Shown here in pieces: positions 18,221-27,484 of a stretch of DNA of 64,000 nt. The position numbers and the translations under genes were made by a program. The first letter of the stretch is position 1, and each line of letters opens with the position of its first letter. The stretch is from Belnapia sp. F-4-1. Its GTDB lineage: Bacteria; Pseudomonadota; Alphaproteobacteria; Acetobacterales; Acetobacteraceae. The notes beneath the pieces are model-generated. The model was not told the DNA's origin and made no database searches. It worked only from the letters and a program-made list of their open reading frames with translations. The stretch covers positions 51,482 to 115,481 of the forward strand of contig NZ_KN676115.1 in assembly GCF_000802185.1 (NCBI RefSeq), written 5' to 3'.

Positions 18221-18630
18221 ATGCCCTTCAAACACAACGCCGACCGCCGCCATCGCATCCCGAAGGTCCGCTACCGGGTCCAGAACTGGCCGGTCTACGA
18301 GGCTGGCCTGAAGCGGCGTGGCGACCTGACGCTCTGGCTCGATGAGGATGCATTGAGCGGGTGGCAGGCACCGCGGCGAAGCACACCCGGCGGCCAGGCC
18401 TGGTACTCGGATGCGGCGATCGAGTTGGTGCTGATGCTGCGGCTCGTCTTTCACCTCGCCCTGCGCCAGGCGGAGGGTTTCGCCGCGAGTGTGCTGCGGC
18501 TGTTCGGGCAGGCGCTGCGCGTTCCGGACCACACCACCTTGAGCCGGCGCAGCCGCAACTTTGCCGGGCGGCAGCCCAGGATGGTGCCGAACGGCGCACT
18601 GCACTTGGTGATCGACAGCACCGGCCTTCT
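18221..18630 (+). pseudogene. IS5 (IS903-group) transposase, 3'-truncated
   Basis: ATG 18221 (MPFKHNADRRHRIPKVRYRV) begins a transposase of a subgroup different from the copies at 3.7 and 33 kb. It ends at DSTGLL, just after the first catalytic aspartate, where IS110 sequence takes over. A left end GGCATTGGTGCAT is at 18158. Confidence 0.75.
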
Positions 18631-19690
18631 GTAATGGGGCTTCGGAGGTCAAGTCCGTCCTTGGTGTCTCGTCACGGAGCTCTGGCTTCTGTCCGTCGTC
18701 GGCACGGGGCCGCGCACAAGATGCTGTCGGAAGGAGCGGGCGAGCCAATCTGAAGCACGTGGTTCATGCCGGTAGGCATGGCCGACGCCCGGTGCTGCGG
18801 CTTCACCCGATCCCGCGTCCCCGTGACGGGACCTCGAGGACGAACGGCGCTCCTGAGCAGCCGTGCGTCGAGCTTTTCTTCCCTCAGGCGCTTGCAGCAG
18901 CCTCGCGGCTCCAGCGGAACTCGGTCCCGTCCACCCAGAGGCGGTGGAGCACGACGGCGAGCTTCCTGGCGAGTGCAACCTTCGCCCGCTTGAGGCCCCG
19001 TGCCTTGGCCACCCGGAGCGCCCAGGCCCTCAGAGCGGAGAACCGCTGGACGCGGAGGAGCATGACATGGGCCGCCTCGAACAGCGCCGTCCGGACGTCC
19101 CCGTCTCCAGACTTGCTGATGTGGCCGGAGCGGTCGACCTCGCCGGATTGGTAGCGTCTTGGCGTCAGCCCGAAGTGCGCGCCAACATCTCTGGAGTGCT
19201 TGAACCGGTTCGGGTCATCGACCGCCGCCTTGAAGGTCATGGCCACGATCGCGCCGACACCGGGGACGGTCATCATGCGCTGGCAATCCGTGTCGGTCCG
19301 CACCGTCCGGAGTACCTCCCGGTGCAGGGCCGAGTACTCGGCACGCAAAGCAGTCCGGGCGCGGAGCATGGGCCCGGCCAAGCCCTCCAACGTCCTCTGG
19401 CCGGCAACCAGCTCGCGGCCCCGCGCCTCGAAACGCCCCTTGGCTACCTCGCCGAGCTTCAGGCCGAAGCCGCGCAGAATGCCGCGCAGGCAGCGCTCCA
19501 GGTCGTTCAGCCGGGCCTGCAGCTGCTTGCGCGCAACCAGCAGGGCGCGGACTTCCTGAGCAGGTATCGTCTTGGCGTGGACGGGACGGAACCAGCCCAT
19601 GCGGACCATCTGCGCCATGCCGCGGGCGTCATTGCGGTCCGTCTTGACCGCCGCCGACCGGAGCACCGCTCTTACGTGGCGCGTCTCTAG
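18631..19690 (-). pseudogene. IS110-family transposase remnant, N-terminus removed
   Basis: Coding sequence 18884-19690 matches the later part of IS110-family enzymes: KTDRNDARGMAQMVRMGWF, MMTVPGVGAIVAMTF and RFKHSRDVGAHFGLTPRRYQSG. The N-terminal RuvC-like DEDD part is missing because the IS701 element begins at 19691. Some 250 bp (18631-18883) of non-coding element end follow the gene. Confidence 0.8.
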
Positions 19691-21199
19691 GAGCACTGTG
19701 TCATAAAATCTTGCTTGGACGAGGTTGTCTTTGTAGGTGTGGAGCTTTCACGCATGGAGGCGATGCGTGGCTTTCTCATCGTCGACGAGGGACAGCGAAT
19801 CGCGGTTCTCGGCCTATGTCGAGGCGCTGGGCGCAGCTCTCGGCCATGCCGACCGCGTTGCCCCGGCCCGGCGCTACTGCGCTGGCCTGCTGCTGCCGGG
19901 CGAGCGCAAGAGCATCGAGCCGATGGCGGCTCGGGTTGAGCCCGGGCGGGTGCAGGCCACCCACCAGTCCCTGCATCATCTGGTCGCCAAGGCCGACTGG
20001 TCCGACGCGGCCGTGCTCGGCGTGGTCCGGTCCAGGGTGCTGCCCCTAATCGAGCAGCATGGTCCCATCCAGGCCTGGATCATCGACGACACTGCTTTCC
20101 CCAAGAAGGGCCAGCACTCCGTCGGCGTCGCGCGGCAGTATTGCGGCCAGCTCGACAAGCAGGAGAACTGCCAGGTCGCCGTCAGCCTGTCGGTCGCCAA
20201 CGACCATGCCAGCCTGCCGGTCGCCTATCGGCTTTACCTGCCGCAGGCCTGGGCCGAGGACGCCGCCCGCCGCGCCCAGGCCGGTGTGCCCGACGACCTG
20301 CGCTTTGCCACCAAGCCGCAGATCGCGCTCGAGCAGATCCGCACTGCCCTGGCCGACGGCACCCCGCCCGGCGTGGTGCTGGCCGATGCCGGCTACGGCG
20401 TGGATACCGCCTTCCGCGACGGCATCACCGCCCTCGGCTTGGCCTATGTCGTCGGCATCCAGTCCTCCACCAGCCTCTGGCCGCCCGGCCAGGCGCCGCT
20501 GCCGGTCAAACCTCGTGGCGGGCGTGGCCGGCCATCGACCCGCGTCCGCCGCACGGCCGAGCACAAGCCCGTCTCGGCCAGCGACCTCGCCGCGGCGCTG
20601 CCCCAGAGCGCCTGGCGCCGGGTGACTTGGCGCGAGGGCACGAATGAACCCCTTGCCTCCCGCTTTGCCGCCGTCCGCGTGCGCCCTGCCCATCGTGACT
20701 ACAAGGCCGCCACGGCACGGCCCGAGGAATGGTGCCTGATCGAATGGCCGCCCGGAGACGCCGAGCCCTGCAAGTTCTGGCTCTCGACGCTGCCCGCCCA
20801 TATCAGCCGCACCGCGCTGGTCCGCCACGCCATGCAGCGCTGGCGGATCGAGCGGGACTACCAGGAGCTGAAACAGGAAATTGGCCTTGGCCACTATGAG
20901 GGCCGCGGCTGGCGCGGCTTCCACCATCATGCCAGCCTCTGCATCGCCGCCTACGGCTTTCTGGTCGCCGAACGGGCGGCATTCCCCCCCTCAGCCGAAC
21001 CAGGCACCCCACTCATCCAAGCGCCTGCCGTTCCCAAGAGCTACCGACCACGGGGAGCCGCCAATCCGCCCTGAGCGGCATGTCGCCAACTCCATCACCA
21101 CCATGCGCGCTCGTATCGCGCGCGAACTCGCCCGCACCTTGCCACGATGCCCATGCTGCCAACGCCTCACTCAGCGTCGCACTATATGACACAGTAGTA
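19691..21199 (+). mobile_element. Intact IS701-family element (1509 bp) with CTAG target duplication
   Basis: Inverted ends share ACTGTGTCATA (19695-19705 and, inverted, 21185-21195). The 4-bp duplication CTAG flanks it at 19687-19690 and 21200-21203, the usual target of IS701 elements. Inserted into the IS110 element; the IS110 5' part does not continue beyond 21203, so a deletion followed. Confidence 0.9.
19767..21074 (+). CDS. IS701-family transposase
   Basis: 435 residues from GTG 19767, preceded by GGAGG (a GTG at 19737 is a longer alternative). DDE core visible: WIIDDTAFPKKGQHSVGVA, GVVLADAGYGVDTAFR and YQELKQEIGLGHYEGRGW. The frame has no interruption, so it is the best candidate for an active IS701 in the window. 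Confidence 0.9.
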   Translation: MAFSSSTRDSESRFSAYVEALGAALGHADRVAPARRYCAGLLLPGERKSIEPMAARVEPGRVQATHQSLHHLVAKADWSDAAVLGVVRSRVLPLIEQHGPIQAWIIDDTAFPKKGQHSVGVARQYCGQLDKQENCQVAVSLSVANDHASLPVAYRLYLPQAWAEDAARRAQAGVPDDLRFATKPQIALEQIRTALADGTPPGVVLADAGYGVDTAFRDGITALGLAYVVGIQSSTSLWPPGQAPLPVKPRGGRGRPSTRVRRTAEHKPVSASDLAAALPQSAWRRVTWREGTNEPLASRFAAVRVRPAHRDYKAATARPEEWCLIEWPPGDAEPCKFWLSTLPAHISRTALVRHAMQRWRIERDYQELKQEIGLGHYEGRGWRGFHHHASLCIAAYGFLVAERAAFPPSAEPGTPLIQAPAVPKSYRPRGAANPP

Positions 21200-21329
21200 C
21201 TAGAGCGCCTTCCAGGCGCGCTGGGTGTCTCCCACCGGTGGCGGCCTAGTGGCCCTCCCTGGGCGCTCTCTAGTGCAGTGACACAGACGGACGATTCACG
21301 CGCCTACTGAGGCATGCCAAGCTGGGCAG

Positions 21330-22247
21330 ATGGCCCAGGAAGTATGCGTCATTGTCGACGCTGGTGATCGTGCGCGACTGGCGGCGATCACCTCTGACCG
21401 GAACCGCCCGCAGAAGCACGTCCAACGTGCTCGGATCATCCTGCTGTCCGCCGACCGGCTCTCCGTTGCTGAGATTGCCCGTCAGGCTGCGGCAAGCCGA
21501 CCGGCGGTATGGCGCTGGCAGGCGCGCTACGCGTTGGCCGGTGTGGACGGCCTGCTGCGCGACAAGACCCGCCCACCTGGCAGGGCGCCGGTGCCGACCG
21601 CAACCGTGGCGAAGGTGCTGGCGCTCACCTGCTCCGAGCCGCAGGGCCAGGCTACCCACTGGACCGGTCGGGCGATGGCGCAGGCCAGCGGCATCAGCCT
21701 GCGCTCAGTGCAGCGCATCTGGGATACCCACCGGCTGCAGCCGCACCGCCTGCGCAGCTTCAAGCGCTCCAACGATCCGGCTTTCGCCGAGAAGGTCGAG
21801 GACATCGTCGGCCTCACCATGGATCCGCCGATGCACACCGTGGTGCTGTCCATTGATGAGAAGTCGCAGATCCAGGCGCTTGACCGTACCCAGCCTGGCC
21901 TACCCCTCAAGCCCGGCAAATGCGGCACCATGACCCACGACTACAAACGCAACGGCGTCACCACCCTGTTCGCCGCGCTCAATGTCCAGGATGGCACCGT
22001 GCTGGGCCGCTGCATGCCGCAGCATCGGCACCAGGAGTTCGTCCGCTTCCTTAACGCCGTGGAGCGCGCCGTGCCCGCGGGCAAGCTGATCCACGCCATC
22101 GCCGACAACTACGCCACCCACAAGCATCCCAAGGTGCGCGCCTGGCTGGAGCGGCACCCGCGCTGGGTGTTCCATTTCACGCCAACCTCGGCCTCCTGGA
22201 TCAATGCCGTCGAGGGCTTCTTCTCAGCGTTGAGCCGAAGGCGCCTG
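21330..22247 (+). pseudogene. IS630 transposase, N-terminal 306 codons
   Basis: ATG 21330 (MAQEVCVIVDAGDRARL). Helix-turn-helix region LSVAEIARQAAASRPAVWRW, first catalytic Asp in VVLSIDEKSQIQALD, second in IHAIADNYATHKHP and Glu in WINAVEGFFSALSRRRL. Interrupted after CGCCTG by IS66; the C-terminus continues at 24799. Confidence 0.9.
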
Positions 22248-22263
22248 GTAAGCGTCAGCCCAT

Positions 22264-23916
22264 TCAGGCAGGTTGACGCTGCGCCGTGAAGTTCCAGGGC
22301 AGGAGTTCGTCAAGACGGCTGATGGGATGACCATGCGCCAGGCGGTCGAGAACGGCGGCGATGTAGGCCTCTGGATCCAGACCGTTCAGCTTTGCGGTTT
22401 CGGCGATGGTGTAGATAATCGCGGCGCGTTGCCCACCTGCGTCGCTACCGACGAATAGATAGTTTTTCCGCGTCACGGCAATGCCTCTCAGCTGCCGCTC
22501 GGCGAGGTTGTTATCGATCGAGAGCTTGCCATCTTCGACATAGCGCGACAGCGCATCCCAACGGTTCAGCGCATACTGCAGCGCCTTGCCGATCGTTGAC
22601 TTGCCCGACAGCCGGCGCCGCTGCTCCAGCATCCAGGCATGTAGGGTATCCAGCAGCGGCTTGCATTGTATCTGGCGCGCCGCGCGGCGCTGCTCGGGCG
22701 ACTGGCCGTTGAGCGCCGCCTCGATGGCGTAGAGCTCGCCGATCCGACGCAAGGCCTCCTCGGCGATCGGTGACCTGGTGCTCTCGTAGACCTTGAACAG
22801 CTCGCGCCGCGCATGGGCCATGCAGGCGACATGCGTGATCTGCGGCGGCCTGCCGCCCTTGGCCCCGGTCAGCGCGTCGTAGCCGGCGTACGCATCGGCA
22901 TGTAGCCAGCCCTGATAGCCGGCCAGGTGTTCGCGGGGCCGCTCGCCCTTGCGGTCCGGCGAGTAGTAGTAGATCGCCGCCGGCGGGCCAGTGCCGCCCC
23001 AGGGTCTGGGGTCAAAGGCATAGACCCAAAACCGACCGATGCGGGTTCGGCCGCGCCCCGGGGCGAGGACGCGAATGGTGGTGTCATCGGTCCAGATCAC
23101 GCCCTGCGCCAGAGCATAGGTGCCGATCGCCTCGGCCAGCGGCCGCAGCCACCAGGCGCCGTGGCCCACCCAGTCGGCCAAGGTTTGGCGCTCGACCTCC
23201 ACCCCCTCGCGCGCCAGGATGCCTGAGAGACGGTAGAGGGGCAGGCCGTCGAGATACTTCGAGACCAGCACATGGGCCACCAAGCCGGGCCCGGGCCGGC
23301 CCCGTTCAATGGGCAGGGCTGGCGCAGGTGCCTGCAGCATGGCCTCGCAGGCCCGGCAGGCATAGCGCGGCCGGATATGCCGGATCACCTTCAGCCTGGC
23401 CGGAAGCTTCTCCAGCACCTCCGTGATACTCTCGCCGAGCCGCGTCAGGCGGGCGGGATCGGTGCAGCCGCAGCGGCAGGCCAGGACGGGCTCGTGCACT
23501 ACTATTTCGCGCGGCAGGTGCTCGGGCAGTGGCCGGCGCGTGGCAGGCTTGCGCTGATTGCCGGACCTGCCTTTGGTTTGGCGCTCCTTCTCCGCCGCAG
23601 CCTCGCGCTCAGCCTGGTTCTCCTCGAGGTCGCCGATCAGCATCTCAAGCTGGTCGGCCTCGGCCGCCAGCTTCTCGGAGGACCGGCCATAACGATCGTG
23701 CCGCAATGCCGCCAGCTGGACCTTCAGCTTCTCGATCTCAAAGCCTGCATTGCGCAGCTCGGCGTCACGTTCAGCCAGGGCAGCGTCGCGCTCGGCAAGG
23801 AGCGTATCGCGCTGCGCCAGCAGGGCGCGCAGCGTCTCCACATCGTCCGGGAATGCCGCGGTGTCGAGGTCGGAGGTCACGCGTACAGCGTCGCTGACCG
23901 CAGCGCGTCGCCGCAA
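22264..23916 (-). CDS. tnpC: IS66 transposase TnpC
   Basis: 550 residues if TTG 23916 is used; GTG 23880 (VTSDLDTAAFPDD) is a likelier start. N-terminal coiled coil (TLLAERDAALAERDAEL), zinc motif CRCGCTDPARL, then the DDE catalytic domain with IWTDDTTIRVL, LHADAYAGYDAL and SIDNNLAERQLRGIAVTRK. Complete and uninterrupted. Confidence 0.9.
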   Translation of the reverse strand: MRRRAAVSDAVRVTSDLDTAAFPDDVETLRALLAQRDTLLAERDAALAERDAELRNAGFEIEKLKVQLAALRHDRYGRSSEKLAAEADQLEMLIGDLEENQAEREAAAEKERQTKGRSGNQRKPATRRPLPEHLPREIVVHEPVLACRCGCTDPARLTRLGESITEVLEKLPARLKVIRHIRPRYACRACEAMLQAPAPALPIERGRPGPGLVAHVLVSKYLDGLPLYRLSGILAREGVEVERQTLADWVGHGAWWLRPLAEAIGTYALAQGVIWTDDTTIRVLAPGRGRTRIGRFWVYAFDPRPWGGTGPPAAIYYYSPDRKGERPREHLAGYQGWLHADAYAGYDALTGAKGGRPPQITHVACMAHARRELFKVYESTRSPIAEEALRRIGELYAIEAALNGQSPEQRRAARQIQCKPLLDTLHAWMLEQRRRLSGKSTIGKALQYALNRWDALSRYVEDGKLSIDNNLAERQLRGIAVTRKNYLFVGSDAGGQRAAIIYTIAETAKLNGLDPEAYIAAVLDRLAHGHPISRLDELLPWNFTAQRQPA

Positions 23917-23928
23917 ATAAGAGGAGCG

Positions 23929-24279
23929 TTACCCCACAACCTCGGGCCGAGCCGTCCAGGCCGGCATGCGCCAGTCAATCCCCTCCAAAAGCATCGAGAG
24001 CATGGCTGGCGTGAGTGAAACAACACCGCTCGTCGCCTGCGGCCACACGAAGCGACCTTTCTCTAACCTCTTGGCCACGAGAACCAGGCCTTGGCCGTCC
24101 CAAACCAAAATCTTCAGCAGGTCACCGCGGCGCCCACGAAAGCAAAATACCGCGCCGCTGTACGGATCCTGCGCCAGCACCGTCTGCACCTGGGCTGCCA
24201 AACCATCGAAGCCCTTCCGCATATCCGTCGCGCCGCAAGCCAAGTAGACGCGCGTGCCAGGCGGCGGGCCAAACATCAC
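23929..24279 (-). CDS. tnpB: IS66 TnpB accessory protein
   Basis: 116 residues with ATDMRKGFDGLAAQVQ, AVFCFRGRRGDLLKILVWDG and KRLEKGRFVWP, the IS66 Orf2 signature. Start overlaps the tnpA stop by 4 bp. Confidence 0.9.
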   Translation of the reverse strand: MMFGPPPGTRVYLACGATDMRKGFDGLAAQVQTVLAQDPYSGAVFCFRGRRGDLLKILVWDGQGLVLVAKRLEKGRFVWPQATSGVVSLTPAMLSMLLEGIDWRMPAWTARPEVVG

Positions 24280-24752
24280 CGGCCACCCAGTTCGGCCAGC
24301 ACGCCCCGCAGTACCACCATGTCCACCCGGCCGCTGGCACGCACCGTCACACCGGAGGCAAAGCCAATCTCAATCACGCCAGGCGCCTCAACCACACCCT
24401 CCCGCGCCGGCCTCGGTCCTTCCACACGCGGCGCCTCCGGCACCACCGCCACCGGCATGAACCCCGACACCGCCGCCGCTAGTATCTCCTTGCGCCAGGT
24501 ATAGATCTGCCCCGTGCTCACCCCGTTCCGGTCCGCCACCGCCTGCACCACCGCACCCGGCTGCAGGCTCTCGCGCACTACTCGCAGCTTGTCCTCGTCC
24601 GGCCACTCTCGCCGCCGCACCGAGTGGACCTCGACCCGAACGCCCCGCTCCGGGCGCGCTCGCATCGTGCCATTCCGACCGTCGTAAGAACCCGCTCCGA
24701 GCGGTTCCGCCACTTCAGCTGCGTCCGTCATGCCCACCATCTCGGCAGGCAC
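24276..24752 (-). CDS. tnpA: IS66 TnpA accessory protein
   Basis: Up to 158 residues; ATG 24731 (MTDAAEVAEPL) is an alternative start. Contains the transposase-8-type helix-turn-helix RREWPDEDKLRVVRESLQPG and VVQAVADRNGVSTGQIYTWR. First gene of the coupled tnpABC unit. Confidence 0.8.
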   Translation of the reverse strand: MPAEMVGMTDAAEVAEPLGAGSYDGRNGTMRARPERGVRVEVHSVRRREWPDEDKLRVVRESLQPGAVVQAVADRNGVSTGQIYTWRKEILAAAVSGFMPVAVVPEAPRVEGPRPAREGVVEAPGVIEIGFASGVTVRASGRVDMVVLRGVLAELGGR

Positions 24753-24798
24753 GCCCCGTCATCTCAAGGCCGCTGACGGCTGACGCTTACGGCGCCTG

Positions 24799-24951
24799 CG
24801 ACAAGGCGTATTCCAATCCGTCGCCGATCTCGAGCAGGCCATCGCCCGCTACATCCGCGAGCACAACGCCACGTCGAGCCCATTCGTTTGGACCAAGCCC
24901 GCCGGTACCATCCTCGCCAAGCTCGACCGGCTGCCTGCATCATCCGAATGA
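24799..24951 (+). pseudogene. IS630 transposase, C-terminal 50 codons
   Basis: Continues the gene broken at 22247: RQGVFQSVADLEQAIARYI, then EHNATSSPFVWTKPAG, ending at TGA 24949-24951 a few bases before the IS end. The same C-terminus recurs as a remnant at 39968-40160. Confidence 0.85.
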
Positions 24952-24963
24952 GTCACTGCACTA

Positions 24964-25313
24964 GGCACGGTGCGGGGGCGTGAGGCGCTGCCTCCAGCGG
25001 CGCTAAGCCGTACTTGATGTCAGGGGCACTTCGATCTGAGGACGCGCTGACATACGGTGAGGGAGAATTATCGCATGTGTGGCTGCACTCTGGGATGACC
25101 GTCAAACGTTCAAGATGGGCGCTGAGCGGACTTAGCGTAGGATCCTCGGCGGCCGCTCTGGAGTCCAGCGGTCGATCGGGGTGCGGGTGGAGCTTGGCGC
25201 TTCTTGCTAATGTACGACCTCTCCCATCAATGCCGCCGCAAGCTCACTAAAACATCGCAGGACTCGTTGCGGGTTGAGACGGATGGCAAGGTGCTCCTCG
25301 GAGGAAGAGCTTT
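24964..25313. other. Intergenic, no gene recognised
   Basis: Non-IS sequence between the IS630 end and the exported-protein gene. A 78-codon frame (25014-25250) has no ribosome site or similarity I can name. The promoter for 25314 should lie in its right part. Confidence 0.4.
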
Positions 25314-25901
25314 ATGGCCACCCGCTTCCGCCCCGTCCTTGCCATCGGCGTCATCGCCCTCTTCGCAGCCGGCTCGAAGCTCATTGATCAGCTGACTACG
25401 CCTTGGGCCAACCCCTTCTCCTCGACTGGCACCCTTACCGGTGAGTGGGCCAGCACCGCCTATACCCCGACCGGTCGCCCTCTCCGCCTCTGGCTGCAGA
25501 TCACCTTGCGCAGTTGCAAACTTCGGACCGGATCCTGCCCTCCCTACGGTGAGGGCCTCGCCGTAACCTGCGATGAGCGTGGCACCTTCCGCAGCTATCG
25601 GATGACAGTCTCCGTCCCCAAGGGCGACGAGACCCGCATCCGGGTCGAACTGAGCGGAGCGCCAGAAACAGCGAACGGAGTCCATAATATTAGTAGCCTC
25701 ACCGGCAGCCGCAGCAGCGACACTCTTCGGCTCGAGGGTCGCCTTCACGCTCCGGGGCCCGTCACAACGCGTCTCTGGACGGACGAGAACGGCGTTAATC
25801 GCTCATCCATTCGCGCCGGACATCCCGACGCCGAGGCCAACACCGCCTGGACGCTGTACCGATCGAGCACTCCTTTGCCGGCCACCTGTCCTCGAACCTG
25901 A
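25314..25901 (+). CDS. Hypothetical exported or membrane-anchored protein
   Basis: 195 residues with an excellent GGAGGAAGAG ribosome site 6 bp upstream of ATG 25314. One N-terminal hydrophobic segment (FRPVLAIGVIALFAAGSKLI) is followed by a polar, beta-rich-looking region with two cysteines (RSCKLRTGSCPP) and a third before a repeated Thr/Ser-rich part. No family recognised. Isolated between IS elements and an IS3 remnant. Confidence 0.65.
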   Translation: MATRFRPVLAIGVIALFAAGSKLIDQLTTPWANPFSSTGTLTGEWASTAYTPTGRPLRLWLQITLRSCKLRTGSCPPYGEGLAVTCDERGTFRSYRMTVSVPKGDETRIRVELSGAPETANGVHNISSLTGSRSSDTLRLEGRLHAPGPVTTRLWTDENGVNRSSIRAGHPDAEANTAWTLYRSSTPLPATCPRT

Positions 25902-26126
25902 GTCCGAGCAGTTCAGGGTTTCGAGCACCGCGCACACACGACGTGACAAGTGTCCTTGATTGCGAGTCTGGTTTGGGTCGGGGGCGGCGGTGCCGGTTCA
26001 GCCATTCATGGCCATTGGCGTGATCCCGTGAGCCATCCGGCCGGCCGGCGATCGCTGCCCCCGGTTCTGATCTTGAATGACCGGGTGTCAACGCGACCGT
26101 GCCGGCGACGCAAACTTGGCTGTTGG

Positions 26127-26245
26127 CCCTGTCGATCGTGAGGCGCGCGGCGTCGGGCACGTCACGGCGGGGCTGGAGGTCTCGGAGCGGTTTGCCTGCC
26201 GGGTGCTGGGGCAGCACCGTTCGGTGCGGCGCCTGCCCCGACCGT
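26127..26245 (+). pseudogene. IS3-family orfB remnant (~40 codons)
   Basis: The frame reads GHVTAGLEVSERFACRVLGQ then HRSVRR, the conserved opening of many IS3-family OrfB proteins. It has no start and fades after PRP. The surrounding 25902-26126 and 26246-26335 contain nothing else recognised. Confidence 0.6.
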
Positions 26246-26335
26246 TCTCCGGCAGGATCCATGCACCGCACCCCGGCGATGCAACGCCATGCGATGGCGC
26301 TTGTTGAAAAGCTGTTGCTGATGGAGGTGCCGATC

Positions 26336-26872
26336 ATGCGTTTTCTGACACATGCCGCGATTGTGGTCTCTCTCGCCTGTTCGCCTGCCCTTGCCCAGGC
26401 TCAGCAGGCCACGCAAGCCGCTGCGCCGATCGAAGTCGATGGGTTTGCGCGTGCCGCCGCCGAGAACAACCTGAGCCAGGTCCTGCTCTCGTCCATGGCT
26501 CTGCAAAGGTCGAACGACAAGCGTGTTCAGGATAGCGCCTGGACGATGCTGGATCATCACTCGCGCGCCATGGGCGAACTGGCCGAGGCGTTGAGCGAAG
26601 GCGCGGCCTCGCTGCCGACTGAGCTGAGCAGTGAGCAGAGCACCAGTCTGCAGCGGCTGCGCGAGCTTTCTGGCACGCAGTTCGATCAGGCCTACTTCGC
26701 TTACCAGCTCGAAGCCCATCAGCGCGCCATCAACCTCTTTGAGCGTGCTGGGCAGGTGTCCGATCGGAAGGTCGCACAGTACGCCCGTGTGACCTTGCCT
26801 GTGCTGCGTGCTCATCGCGAAATCGCACAGTACAGGCAGGGGCAGCCGCCTCAGCCGATGCCCGCGCAGTAG
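26336..26872 (+). CDS. DUF4142 family exported protein
   Basis: 178 residues; ATG 26336 sits 6 bp after GGAGGTG. Signal peptide MRFLTHAAIVVSLACSPALA. The mature part is a four-helix, ferritin-like DUF4142 domain: FARAAAENNLSQVLLSSMAL, WTMLDHHSRAMGELAEAL, QFDQAYFAYQLEAHQRAI. Family members are common, often stress-associated, and of unknown activity. No operon partner. Confidence 0.8.
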   Translation: MRFLTHAAIVVSLACSPALAQAQQATQAAAPIEVDGFARAAAENNLSQVLLSSMALQRSNDKRVQDSAWTMLDHHSRAMGELAEALSEGAASLPTELSSEQSTSLQRLRELSGTQFDQAYFAYQLEAHQRAINLFERAGQVSDRKVAQYARVTLPVLRAHREIAQYRQGQPPQPMPAQ

Positions 26873-27242
26873 GTTCGTAACGGTCTAGGCCGCGACGTTG
26901 CAGTCATACTTGGCGACATGTACGCCGCGGTCAGCTCCCGTCAGGGAAGCTGCGCGACGGCCGTGGCACGTGGCGATGGCGCCGGAGGGCATGGTGCTGG
27001 CCGCGATCCCCACCAAGAATACGGAGACGGGCTGCGCAACTACGTCGCGTTGCTGCAAGCGGAGCCCGATGGGCCGAGGTCGCCGGCCTCGTAGGTCCGC
27101 TTGAGGTCGCGTCCCGCGGTAGCCTCCCCACCCAGGCCTACCGCTGCTCTGGGTGGAGCCCGTGTGGAAACGAGCATTTCGTCAGTCTGCGTGTGATCGC
27201 GCCGGGTTCGCCGAGGGTTAGCCGGGCGTGGTGCCGAGCCTA
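26873..27242. other. Intergenic, IS-associated, nothing recognised
   Basis: Sequence between the DUF4142 gene and the IS1182 remnant. Its last ~130 bp probably belong to the non-coding end of that element. Short frames lack ribosome sites. Confidence 0.3.
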
Positions 27243-27480
27243 TCAGGCTCGGATGGCCGCCATCAGTGGCCTCACACCCAGGATCGCGATGACCCGCTTC
27301 ATGTTGTAGGCCAGAACCTGCAGGCTCATCTCCGTGCCGACCCGTTTCAGCGTCCGGGTCAGGAAGTGCGTGGCGCCCATCCAAGCCTTGATGGTCCCGA
27401 ACGGGTGCTCAACCGTTTGCCGCCGTAGGATCATGGCTTGCGGCACCTGGTCGAGGTGGCCTTGCCCCGCCTTCACGGAC
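27243..27480 (-). pseudogene. IS1182-family transposase, C-terminal remnant
   Basis: RRQTVEHPFGTIKAWMG, then HFLTRTLKRVGTEMSLQVLA and YNMKRVIAILG, is the typical end of IS1182-family enzymes. Cut at about 27481 by the IS3 element. It belongs to a different subgroup from the intact element at 58120. Confidence 0.75.
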
Positions 27481-27484
27481 AGCG

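Larger units (their letters stand above)
22248..24790 (-). mobile_element. Complete IS66-family element (2543 bp) with 8-bp target duplication
   Basis: Ends GTAAGCGTCAGCC and, inverted, GGCTGACGCTTAC. The duplication GGCGCCTG is present at 22240-22247 and 24791-24798, so insertion into the IS630 transposase gene is certain. All three genes are open. Confidence 0.95.
21273..24961 (+). mobile_element. IS630-family element interrupted by IS66
   Basis: Ends GTGCAGTGA (21273) and, inverted, TCACTGCAC (24953-24961), each next to a TA dinucleotide (21271-21272 and 24962-24963), the IS630 target. Its transposase gene is split by the IS66 element at 22248-24790. Confidence 0.85.
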
